From: Archangium lipolyticum
GTDB taxonomy: Bacteria > Myxococcota > Myxococcia > Myxococcales > Myxococcaceae
Direction: 5' to 3'
DNA length: 64,000 nucleotides
Assembly (NCBI RefSeq): GCF_024623785.1
Contig: NZ_JANKBZ010000018.1
Span: 124,001-188,000 of the forward strand
The notes under the pieces are model-generated. The model did no database searches, had not been told where the DNA came from, and saw nothing but the letters and a program-made list of their open reading frames with translations. The position numbers and the translations under genes were made by a program. Shown here piece by piece: positions 33,844-41,035 of this stretch; within the stretch, counting starts at the first letter, position 1, and each line of letters opens with the position of its first letter.

Positions 33844-35244
33844 ATGGACGCAGCGGTCACGCAGAGTGGAAGTACGCAGGAGAAGGCGGATCTGGGGCTG
33901 TTCCGGCTGACCTGGCCGATCTTCTTCGAGCTCCTCCTGTTCATGCTGATGGGCTCGGCGGACACGCTGATGATCAGCGGTGTGTCCGACGAGGCCGTTT
34001 CGGCCGTCGGCGTGGTCAATCAGTACATCTTCATCTGCATCCTGATCGTCGCGGTGATCAGCAATGGCGCCGCCATCGTCGTCGCCCAGTACCTCGGTGC
34101 CCGGAGGACGCAAGAGGCGGCCAGGATCTCGGCCCTCGCCATCACGCTGAACTTCCTGCTCGGGCTCACCGTCAGCGGGGGCCTGGTGCTGTTCGGCAAC
34201 GAGATCCTGGAGCACATGAACCTGCGGGGCCAGGTGCTGGCGTATTCGCAGACGTACATGGGAATCGCCGGCGGATTCCTCTTCCTGCAGGCGCTCATCA
34301 ACGCCTTCTCCAGCCTGATTCGCACGTACGGCTTCACCCGGCAGTCCATGTACGTGTCGCTGGGCATGAACGTGCTCCACATCTTCGTCAACTACCTGCT
34401 CATCTTCGGGCACCTCGGTCTGCCCGCGATGGGCGTGGCCGGTGCGGCGATCTCCACGGCGATCAGCCGCGCCGTCGCGCTCCTCGTCTTCATCTGGATG
34501 CTGTACCAGGTGATGGAAGTGCGAATGGTGCTTCGGGACTATCTGACGTTCTCGAAGGAGTACATCCGGAAGATCCTCAAGGTCGGCGTGCCTTCCGCCG
34601 TCGAGCAGCTCACGTATCAGTCCTGCCAGACGGTGTTCGTGTACTACGTCACCTACCTCGGCGCCGAGGCGCTGGCGTCCAGGCAGTATGCGATCTCCAT
34701 CTCCCAGTACGTCTACCTGTTCAGCCTCGCGATCGGGACGGGGACGTCCATCATCGTCGGGCGGCTGGTGGGCGCGAACCGGACGGACGACGCGTACCAC
34801 CGGGTCCTCGTGAGCTTGAAGTGGGCCGTGGCGCTCACCGTCCTGGTGGATGTGATCGCGATCCTGTTCCGCAAGCCGTTGATCGGCTTGTTCACGACCG
34901 ATGGCGGCATCCTCCAGCTGACCTCGCAGCTCATCCTCCTGAGCCTCATCCTCGAGCCCGGGCGGTCCTTCAACCTCGTCCTCGTCAATGCCCTCCGGGC
35001 CACCGGAGATGCCCGGTTCACCGTCTACATGGGCTTCCTGTCGATGGTGTGTGTGAGCCTGACGCTGGGCTACGTCCTCGTGTTCAAGCTGAACCTGGGC
35101 CTGGCCGGCGTCTGGCTCGCCGTCTCGGCGGATGAATGGACCCGCGGCCTCACCTTCTGGTACCGCTGGAAGAGTCGGGCCTGGGAGAAACAGTCGCTCG
35201 TCGCCCCGGCCGAACAGCCCGCCGCGGTGGCGGTCGGCGGCTAA
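33844..35244 (+). CDS. MATE family efflux transporter
   Basis: A protein of 466 residues with about 12 hydrophobic segments and a MATE-type pattern: WPIFFELLLFMLMGSADTLMIS near the N-terminus, QYIFICILIVAVISNGAAIVVAQYLGA, and VGVPSAVEQLTYQ in the second half. Members expel drugs, cationic compounds or metabolites in exchange for Na+ or H+. The gap 33703-33843 after rtcR holds a short hairpin (TTTTCGA-GCA-TCGAGAA). Ligand unknown. Confidence 0.9.
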   Translation: MDAAVTQSGSTQEKADLGLFRLTWPIFFELLLFMLMGSADTLMISGVSDEAVSAVGVVNQYIFICILIVAVISNGAAIVVAQYLGARRTQEAARISALAITLNFLLGLTVSGGLVLFGNEILEHMNLRGQVLAYSQTYMGIAGGFLFLQALINAFSSLIRTYGFTRQSMYVSLGMNVLHIFVNYLLIFGHLGLPAMGVAGAAISTAISRAVALLVFIWMLYQVMEVRMVLRDYLTFSKEYIRKILKVGVPSAVEQLTYQSCQTVFVYYVTYLGAEALASRQYAISISQYVYLFSLAIGTGTSIIVGRLVGANRTDDAYHRVLVSLKWAVALTVLVDVIAILFRKPLIGLFTTDGGILQLTSQLILLSLILEPGRSFNLVLVNALRATGDARFTVYMGFLSMVCVSLTLGYVLVFKLNLGLAGVWLAVSADEWTRGLTFWYRWKSRAWEKQSLVAPAEQPAAVAVGG

Positions 35245-35286
35245 AGCGCTGGGGAACTGCGGGTTCCCTTCCGTAGGATGGCGTCA

Positions 35287-36636
35287 ATGCGAACGCGCAG
35301 GCCCCTGGTCATCGTCGATGCACTCGCCTCGCTGGCCACTGCCTTCAAGGACATCTTCCCCGGCAGCACCACCACCTCGCTGACCGCGGCCGAGCTGTCC
35401 GCCCTGCTCGAGTCGCTCGGCTCCCGCGCGGCCTTCAAGCCCAAGGTGCTCACCCTCGACGAGTCCCGGCTCGTCGCCCTCCTCTACTTCGGCCAGCCCG
35501 TCGCCCAGGGGGCCCTCCTGCTCGACCTGCGGCGCCCCGTGCGCACCAGCGACAGCCACTTCGCCCGCGCCTTCTGCCGCGTCTTCAACGACGACCTCAC
35601 CCACGTCTCCGCCGCCTGGCCCCTGGATGAGCACTGGTCCTCGCTCGAGCAGACCCGCCTGCGCCGCGCCGTCGCCCGCTTCCTCAACTACCGGCCCCAC
35701 AAGATGTCCAACTGGGTGCGCGCCATGGAGGACTCCATGGCCCTCACCTACGAGGGCCGCAACGTCCGCCACTGCCTCATCATCGCCCGCAAGGCCCCCA
35801 AGCTCACCCAGAAGCTCCAGAGCAAGTTCATCCCCCTGCCCGGCGGCATCTCCATCGAGAACGCCCTGCTGCGCGAGAAGTGGATCCGCACCGTCGTCGA
35901 CGGCCGCCGTGTCGCCCTGCTCGGCAGCATGCACTCCGGCAGCATCATCGGCTTCATCTCCCTGGCCGAGGTGGACCGCAACGACGCCGCCCTGCGCTAC
36001 GCCCCCCACGAGACGCTCGTCCCCGTCCAGGCCGTCCTCGCCCATGCCGCCCATGACGTCGCCCTCGTGGCCTCTCCCCAGGGCGACCTCTTCATCCTCA
36101 GTGGCAAGGGCTCCGTCTTCCAGAAGACCCACGGCCACTGGCGCGTCCTCGACTACGAGGCCCTCCACGAGCGCATCTCCTCCCGCTTCCGCGAGGACGT
36201 CGTCATCGGCGTGCTCCGCGCCGCCATCGACCTGTCCTTCGAGCGCACCGGCGCCCTCTTCTGCCTGCTCGACTCCCGCGAGGAGATCACCGATCTCGTC
36301 CCCGACCACGGCCACCCCCTGGCCGCCAACAGCCACCTGCGCCGCAGCCTCCGCGGGCAGAACATCGCCGTCTGGGCCCAGCGTCAGGTCATCACCGCCG
36401 CCGCCGCCACCGATGGCGCCGTCGTGCTCGACAAGGACGGCAACGTCGTCGACATCGCCTGCATGGTCTCCAGTCCCAAGGAGATCTCCCGCCTCGGCGT
36501 GAGGGAGCCCAGCATGCCCGGCGCCCGCTCCCTCGCCGCCTGGCGCGCCAGCTTCCGCGGTGTGGCCGTCAACGTCTCCGAGGACGGCCCCATCACCGTC
36601 TACGAACGCGGCGCGGAGATCGGCCGTATCGGCTGA
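35287..36636 (+). CDS. Protein with diadenylate-cyclase-like (DAC-fold) C-terminal domain
   Basis: A protein of 449 residues. The C-terminal ~120 residues show the DisA/CdaA diadenylate cyclase pattern: TDGAVVLDKDGNVVDIACM (DGA motif, ~378) and MPGARSLAAWRASFRGVAV followed by SEDGPITV. The second motif is GARSLAA where active enzymes have GTRHRAA, so the catalytic RHR is altered and c-di-AMP synthesis is doubtful; it may be one of the sensor-type DAC variants described in the literature. The N-terminal 250 residues are unrecognised. The start ATG (35287) has AGG nine bases upstream, better than ATG 35278. Confidence 0.6.
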   Translation: MRTRRPLVIVDALASLATAFKDIFPGSTTTSLTAAELSALLESLGSRAAFKPKVLTLDESRLVALLYFGQPVAQGALLLDLRRPVRTSDSHFARAFCRVFNDDLTHVSAAWPLDEHWSSLEQTRLRRAVARFLNYRPHKMSNWVRAMEDSMALTYEGRNVRHCLIIARKAPKLTQKLQSKFIPLPGGISIENALLREKWIRTVVDGRRVALLGSMHSGSIIGFISLAEVDRNDAALRYAPHETLVPVQAVLAHAAHDVALVASPQGDLFILSGKGSVFQKTHGHWRVLDYEALHERISSRFREDVVIGVLRAAIDLSFERTGALFCLLDSREEITDLVPDHGHPLAANSHLRRSLRGQNIAVWAQRQVITAAAATDGAVVLDKDGNVVDIACMVSSPKEISRLGVREPSMPGARSLAAWRASFRGVAVNVSEDGPITVYERGAEIGRIG

Positions 36637-36661
36637 GCCCCGTCCGCATATTGGAGTTCAC

Positions 36662-37543
36662 TTGAGGTACTTCGTCATGGTCGCACTGGGAGCCACCCTC
36701 TGGGGGTGCTGGTCCCTCTTCCTGCGGCCCACCGGATTCTCCGGCCCCCAGAGCGCGTTCATCGCCCTGGTGGTCGTCTCCCTCCCCACCCCCTTCGTCC
36801 TCCGCCGCGAGGCCTTCCGCGACCGCCGCGCCACCCTCGCGCTCGCCGTCATGGGGCTCACCGACGCCGCCAACTGCGCCCTCTTCTTCGCCGCCGTCCA
36901 GCGCGGGCCCCTCTCCGTCGCCGTCCTCACCCACTACCTCGCCCCCCTCTTCGTCGCCCTCGCCGCCCCCTGGGTCCTCCGCGAGCGCCGCTCCACCCGC
37001 GCCCTGCTCGGCGCTCCGCTCACGCTCGTGGGGCTCGCGCTCCTGCTGGGTACTCCCCAGGGCGGTGTCGCCGACTCCTGGACCGCGATCCTCGGCGGCG
37101 CCAGCGCCATCTTCTACATGGCCAACGTCCTCGCCGCGAAGGAGGCCTCCCGCTCCTACTCACCCCTCGCCATCACCGCCCTCCACGCCCCCCTGTCCGC
37201 CCTCTCCCTGCTCCTCGTCTTCGGACGCGAGGCACTCCCCACCGCCCTCGACTCGCGTCTCCTCCTGGTGATCGCCGGCGGCATCCTGTGCAGCCTCGTC
37301 GGCAACAGCTTGTTCAATGCCGGACTCCGCCGCATCCCCACCGCCGCCGCCTCCGCCCTCACCTACCTGGAGCCCCTCACCGCCGCGCTTCTCGGGCAGC
37401 TCGTCTTCGGTGAGTCCATTGGCGCTCTGGGTCTCCTCGGCGGGCTGATCGTCCTCGCCTCCGGCGTCTGGGTCGCCAGTGAGCCCCGTGTTCCAGCAGC
37501 TCCTGTCTCGGAGACTCCGGTCGTTTCCACGGGTACGGGGTGA
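36662..37543 (+). CDS. EamA/DMT-family transporter
   Basis: A protein of 293 residues with ten hydrophobic segments in two EamA repeats (first opening RYFVMVALGATLWGCWSLF, second near residue 150). The family moves small metabolites or drugs across the inner membrane; the substrate cannot be read. The TTG at 36662 has GGAG five bases upstream and gives the N-terminus MRYFVMVALGATLWG; an ATG at 36677 with GAGG nine bases before it is almost as good. It begins 25 bases after the DAC-like gene's stop, so the two may be co-transcribed. Confidence 0.85.
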   Translation: MRYFVMVALGATLWGCWSLFLRPTGFSGPQSAFIALVVVSLPTPFVLRREAFRDRRATLALAVMGLTDAANCALFFAAVQRGPLSVAVLTHYLAPLFVALAAPWVLRERRSTRALLGAPLTLVGLALLLGTPQGGVADSWTAILGGASAIFYMANVLAAKEASRSYSPLAITALHAPLSALSLLLVFGREALPTALDSRLLLVIAGGILCSLVGNSLFNAGLRRIPTAAASALTYLEPLTAALLGQLVFGESIGALGLLGGLIVLASGVWVASEPRVPAAPVSETPVVSTGTG

Positions 37544-37576
37544 CCCATGGGGACTCGGGTGGGGTATGGGAGCGCA

Positions 37577-37617
37577 TACCCTCACCCCAGCCCTCTCCCA
37601 GAGGGAGAGGGGGCTTA
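37577..37617 (-). repeat. REP-like palindromic repeat, copy 5
   Basis: The core CCCTCTCCC-AGA-GGGAGAGGG spans 37591-37611 and is preceded by accctcaccccag, as in copy 4. It lies between the 3' ends of the EamA and ArsC-like genes, which converge here. It is thus again intergenic and 3' of genes. Orientation is that of copy 4. Confidence 0.8.
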
Positions 37618-37622
37618 CACCG

Positions 37623-37961
37623 TCAGCCCAGTTCCTTCTCCAGGGCCGCCCGGACTTCCGCCGTGAAACCCGCCAGGAGCCGCTTCCCCGTGTCGATCAG
37701 CGGCCTCCTCACGTGGTTCGGGTTCGCCGCCAGGTGCTTCACCAGCTCCTCCTCCCCCATTCCCCCCAGCTCCGCCTTCCTCTTGGGGGCGATCAGCTCC
37801 TTCACTCCTCCCAGCTTCGCCGCCAGCGTCCGGACCTCGGCCTCGCTGAGCGGCTTCTTCACCAGCTCCCGTATCTCCGCCTGCACTGCCTTGTGCGCGA
37901 GAAACTCCCGCGCTGACTTACAACCCGTTCAACCGTTCTTGATGTAGACCGTGATGGACAT
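37623..37961 (-). CDS. ArsC/Spx-family protein with in-frame UGA, candidate selenoprotein
   Basis: Read through an in-frame TGA at 37929-37931, this gene gives 112 residues starting MSITVYIKNG. The TGA is residue 11 and stands where the first redox Cys of the ArsC/Spx/YffB fold lies: NG-U-TGCKSAREFLAHK, i.e. a U-x-x-C motif. The rest (ELIAPKRKAELGG, HVRRPLIDTGKRLLAGF) matches ArsC-type thioredoxin-fold proteins and is open to the stop. A bSECIS-like hairpin follows the UGA. A caller that stops at TGA starts at GTG (37886) and loses the active site. A nonsense mutation cannot be excluded, nor is the SelB machinery seen in this window. Confidence 0.75.
37895..37913 (-). promoter_or_regulatory. 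Candidate bacterial SECIS hairpin
   Basis: On the minus strand GCGCGGG-AGTTT-CTCGCGC forms a 7-pair stem (one G-U) with a five-base loop that has G in its second place. The stem starts 15 bases and the loop 22 bases after the UGA codon, inside the 16-37 base range known for bacterial SECIS elements. The apical G is the feature SelB recognition depends on. It lies within the coding region, as bacterial SECIS elements do. Confidence 0.65.
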
Positions 37962-38073
37962 GCGCTCCGTGTAGCAGTCCATCCGCACTCCCTCAATTCC
38001 CCGCTTGCGCTCGGGGCCAGGGGAGTGGTCCTCTTGGGTGATCCCGACTGCGCCTACGGGAGCAGTACCCCTC

Positions 38074-38619
38074 ATGGAACCCTCCGTCGACAGCCGTGAG
38101 TACCGCGTCGTCTTCTTCTGCCCGACCTCGAGCGCTCAGTTGGAGCACATCGAGGCCCCCGTGCGCCGCGTCCTCACGCGCATCTCCGCCCCTCCCGCCG
38201 AGCTCGCCCCTCTCGAGGCCGCAGGCACCCTCGGAGAGGCCGGCTGGCGCGTCTACCTGGTTCGCTCGATGACCGAGCGTTCCGCCGCCCACGCCCTCGC
38301 CGCCCACGTCACCGAGGTCGCCTCCGCCATCTCCACCGAGCTGGACACCGAGGTGCTCGGTCTCTACGTGGACGTGGCCAGCGACTCCGCCCGCGTCTGC
38401 CGCTGCCTGCCCGACGAGGGCCCCGAGACGTTCGCCGGTCAGCGCCGCAACGTGCTCGACCGCACCGCCGAATGGTTGGACGTCAACCCGGCCAGCCTCT
38501 CGGCCCTCTTCCAGATCGGCCTGGAGACGGACGACGAGCCCGACGCCGAGGACCGCTTCGTCGAGGCCAAGCTGCGCGAAGCGCGCGAGCTCATGCAGCG
38601 TTATCGTCAGGGCAAATGA
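38074..38619 (+). CDS. Conserved protein of unknown function
   Basis: A protein of 181 residues, soluble, with no recognised motif. It has a mixed N-terminal half (YRVVFFCPTSSAQLEHI) and a helical C-terminus ending in LREARELMQRYRQGK. Its stop overlaps the start of the DTW gene (ATGA, 38616-38619), so the two are translationally coupled. It starts 112 bases from the ArsC-like gene on the other strand. The ATG at 38074 is taken in preference to an upstream ATG/GTG; the spacing from GGAG is long. Confidence 0.6.
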   Translation: MEPSVDSREYRVVFFCPTSSAQLEHIEAPVRRVLTRISAPPAELAPLEAAGTLGEAGWRVYLVRSMTERSAAHALAAHVTEVASAISTELDTEVLGLYVDVASDSARVCRCLPDEGPETFAGQRRNVLDRTAEWLDVNPASLSALFQIGLETDDEPDAEDRFVEAKLREARELMQRYRQGK

Positions 38620-39215
38620 GGTCTCGTACCCCGGAGGATCTCTCCGGTCGCTGTCCCGCCTGCTACCTGCCCACCGCCTTCTGCCTGTGCGCCGACGTGC
38701 CCAGGGTGGACACCCGCACCGACCTCCTCGTCATCCGCCACAACAAGGAGGCCAACAAGTCCACCAACACGGCGCGCCTGGCGGCGCTCGCCCTGCCCCG
38801 CTGCCGCGTCCTCACCTACGGCGCTCCCGGCCAGCCGCCCTTCGATGTCTCGGTGCTCGCCGCGCCGGACACCTGGCTGCTCTTCCCGGATGCCCAGCCG
38901 CATCCCCCCGGCACGCCCCCTCCCCAGCGTCTGGTGGTGCTCGACGGCAACTGGACGCAGGCCCGGCGCATGTACCAGCGCATGCCAGAGTTGCGCCGCC
39001 TGCCGGGGCTGGCCCTGCCGCCTCCCGCCCCCAACACCCGGCGCCTGCGCCGCTCGCCGCACCCCTACGGGATGTCCACCCTGGAGGCCATCGCCGCGGC
39101 CCTCGGCGTCCTCGAGGGCGAGGCCGTGGCCCGCCCGCTCCAGGACATCCACGAGTTGATGATCGATCGCGTGCTGGCCTGCCGCGGCCGCATCAGCGAT
39201 GACGAGCAGGATTAG
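38616..39215 (+). CDS. DTW domain protein (TapT-type tRNA aminocarboxypropyltransferase)
   Basis: A protein of 199 residues. The start has a Cys cluster (GRCPACYLPTAFCLCA) typical of DTW proteins, and the signature is LVVLDGNWTQARRMY near residue 105, with later NTRRLRRS and HPYGMSTLEA. Members (TapT/TuaA-like) transfer the aminocarboxypropyl group of S-adenosylmethionine to a tRNA uridine, giving acp3U. The exact tRNA target is not readable. It is coupled to the preceding unknown gene. Confidence 0.88.
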   Translation: MRSRTPEDLSGRCPACYLPTAFCLCADVPRVDTRTDLLVIRHNKEANKSTNTARLAALALPRCRVLTYGAPGQPPFDVSVLAAPDTWLLFPDAQPHPPGTPPPQRLVVLDGNWTQARRMYQRMPELRRLPGLALPPPAPNTRRLRRSPHPYGMSTLEAIAAALGVLEGEAVARPLQDIHELMIDRVLACRGRISDDEQD

Positions 39216-39220
39216 CCACG

Positions 39221-39272
39221 AAAAAGCATGGCCCGCCTCCTGGAGCCCCCCGGCACCAAGAAGCGGGCCATG
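39221..39272 (-). terminator. Rho-independent-like terminator for the minus strand
   Basis: A 10-base inverted pair, CATGGCCCGC (39227-39236) and GCGGGCCATG (39263-39272), forms a stem; on the minus strand it is followed by a CTTTTT run (complement of AAAAAG at 39221-39226). This would end minus-strand transcripts coming from the porin gene about 245 bases upstream of it. On the plus strand it follows the DTW gene stop by 11 bases but lacks a T run. Confidence 0.55.
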
Positions 39273-39308
39273 TAGAATCCCGCGGGCCCCCCCGGACTCG
39301 CGGGAACA

Positions 39309-39480
39309 GGAAGTGCCTCCCCCCCTTTGATAGCGAGGCGCTTCCCGAGGGTTGAACCGGCGGGCGAAGCAAGCCCCCTCGCTTCGCACCACCGCCCTCG
39401 TTTCTGGAAGGCACCTTCTCATGGTTCCGTCCCAGGGTCTGTGAGCCGACTCACACCAACGGTGTGAAGCCGTTCACACC
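39309..39480. other. Hairpin-rich intergenic stretch
   Basis: The 300-base gap 39216-39515 has no convincing gene. It holds several more hairpins: an 11-pair stem GGAAGTGCCTC/GAGGCGCTTCC (39309-39345, one G-U), a 7-pair stem GCGAAGC/GCTTCGC (39364-39387) and a nest of overlapping repeats between 39441 and 39480: GTGAG-CCGA-CTCAC, TCACACC-AAC-GGTGTGA and GGTGTGAA-GCCG-TTCACACC. The last three cannot form at once and would be alternatives. A small RNA or a structured 3' region of the porin transcript is possible. Confidence 0.45.
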
Positions 39481-39515
39481 CCTCGGGAGGGGCCAGAGGG
39501 CCGGAGGCGGGGCTC

Positions 39516-40904
39516 CTAGAACCACCACTCCACGCGGGTCCCCAGGTAGTGGCCGACCTTCGGCACGGCGGTCCCCGCCGTCGCCACCGTCTGCAGGTAG
39601 GGCGCGGTGAGCGCCTCCCGCGCGTTCTGGTCGTAGAAGGCGGCCGTGTAGATGAGCCGGAAGTGCGGCCGGGCCCACACGGAGCGCTCTCCCGTCGGAA
39701 CGAAGGTGGGGACGATCGACAGCTTCGTCGCCGTGGCCAGCGGTCCGCCACCGGGGCGCAGCCCCTGGAAGGTCGCCTCGTTGATGAGGTGGAAGTTGTC
39801 GTGCAGGTACAGGGTGCTGCGCGCGCCCGCGGCGAAGTTCAGCGACTTGTCCGTCCGCAGGCCGCTGGAACCCTGGTTCCAGTGGAGGATGCCGTACGCA
39901 TTGAGGCTGAAGAGCTTGCTGAAGTTGTAGAGGAAGTGCTCCACCACCTCCACGCCCGCGGCGTTCGAGAACTGCCCATTGAGGTCCGGCAGACCGAAGG
40001 TGTCCCACGTCTGCCCGCCCGCGCGGCCACCGTTGGCGATCCGGCTGCCATAGCGCAGCGACAGGTCATTGAAGCTCCCGTTGCCCAGGTCCAGGTGGGC
40101 CTTGGCGCCCAGCACCCAGCCGAAGTCCGAGGCCAGCCCCACTTCCGTCCCATCCGCCACGCGCGCCTTCAGCGCCGGCAGCAGGTGCAGCTCGCCCAGG
40201 AAGTGGAACGAGTGGCCGGCCTCCAGCTTGTGCACGTACTGGCCCACGAACACGGTGCGCTCGCGCCGCAGATCCAACCGCCCGTCCCCATCCACGTCGA
40301 AGTTGTACTGGCTGCCCGTGGCCGACGTCTGCAGCAGCACCGCCACATCGAGCGGGCCGTACGCGATGCCCGCGCCCTGCGAGCTCAGGTTGTTGAAATA
40401 GAAGTAGTCCGCGATGTGCACGTCTCCACCACGGTAGAAGCGGGCACCGGCCCACACGCGCAGGCGGGGCAGCAGCACGTTGCCCGCCTCCACATAGGCC
40501 TGGAACAGCTCGATCTGCAGGGTCTGGCTGAAGCGGTTGCTGAAGATGCCGACGAACAGGCCGTTGGACGCGTACATGGACGGCGTCAGCACCACGTCCA
40601 CATAGGCCGCGTCCGGATCGTCCTTCTTCTCGAGCAGGTGCAGCTTGATGGTGGGCTCGAGGTAGTCGCCCTCCTCGAGACGTCCGCCGATGGAGCTCCC
40701 CGTCAGGTTGAACGTCCTGCCCTGGATGTAGCGGCCCGAGGGCGTCCACGCGGCGCCAACGCGGCCGTACATGACGAGCTCCAGCCGATCCGCCAACAGG
40801 CTGGCGCTCGCCGACGAGGGCGCGATCGACAGGACCAGGGCACACAACACCAGCAGCGCGCGGCCGCATGCGCGCACAAGGGGGGGGACAGCGACAAATG
40901 TCAT
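39516..40904 (-). CDS. Carbohydrate-selective porin, LamB-like
   Basis: A protein of 462 residues. A signal peptide covers residues ~1-35 (LVLCALVLSIAPSSASA). The mature part is strand-rich with many Tyr/Phe/Trp, ends in VEWWF with a C-terminal Phe, and keeps the LamB layout (ELVMYGRVGAAW, GGRLEEGDYLEP, FYRGGDVHIADYFYFN). It should be a trimeric outer membrane channel for sugars. It is divergent from the sugar-binding protein gene at 41036, with a 131-base shared control region, which supports a maltose/trehalose-type uptake role. Confidence 0.8.
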   Translation of the reverse strand: MTFVAVPPLVRACGRALLVLCALVLSIAPSSASASLLADRLELVMYGRVGAAWTPSGRYIQGRTFNLTGSSIGGRLEEGDYLEPTIKLHLLEKKDDPDAAYVDVVLTPSMYASNGLFVGIFSNRFSQTLQIELFQAYVEAGNVLLPRLRVWAGARFYRGGDVHIADYFYFNNLSSQGAGIAYGPLDVAVLLQTSATGSQYNFDVDGDGRLDLRRERTVFVGQYVHKLEAGHSFHFLGELHLLPALKARVADGTEVGLASDFGWVLGAKAHLDLGNGSFNDLSLRYGSRIANGGRAGGQTWDTFGLPDLNGQFSNAAGVEVVEHFLYNFSKLFSLNAYGILHWNQGSSGLRTDKSLNFAAGARSTLYLHDNFHLINEATFQGLRPGGGPLATATKLSIVPTFVPTGERSVWARPHFRLIYTAAFYDQNAREALTAPYLQTVATAGTAVPKVGHYLGTRVEWWF

Positions 40905-40963
40905 GGAGTCAATCTCTTGGAGGGGTGGAGTGGTACGGCGCCTACAGTGCCACAGATTTTGCC

Positions 40964-40980
40964 ACCCGAATCTATTGGGT
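40964..40980. promoter_or_regulatory. Candidate operator between porin and ABC-importer genes
   Basis: An imperfect inverted repeat, ACCCGAAT-CT-ATTGGGT with one extra base, is centred in the 131-base divergent region. Nearby CGCGCG blocks (40985-40990 and 41005-41010) form another symmetrical pair. These would suit a common repressor or activator of sugar uptake, but no regulator gene is adjacent and no match to a known site was identified. Confidence 0.3.
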
Positions 40981-41035
40981 TTTGCGCGCGATCAGGAGAA
41001 ATTCCGCGCGTCCAGAAGCCAACACCGGAGGAAGC

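Noticed and set aside
33660-35135. A 491-residue plus-strand frame overlapping the MATE gene
   Set aside because: It is Arg/His/Pro-rich with no domain, whereas the other frame has 12 membrane spans and a MATE pattern.
37929-37931. The TGA read as a simple nonsense mutation of the ArsC-like gene
   Set aside because: It stays possible, but the stop falls exactly on a redox-site residue, the rest of the frame is intact and a SECIS-like hairpin follows at the right distance, which together favour selenocysteine.
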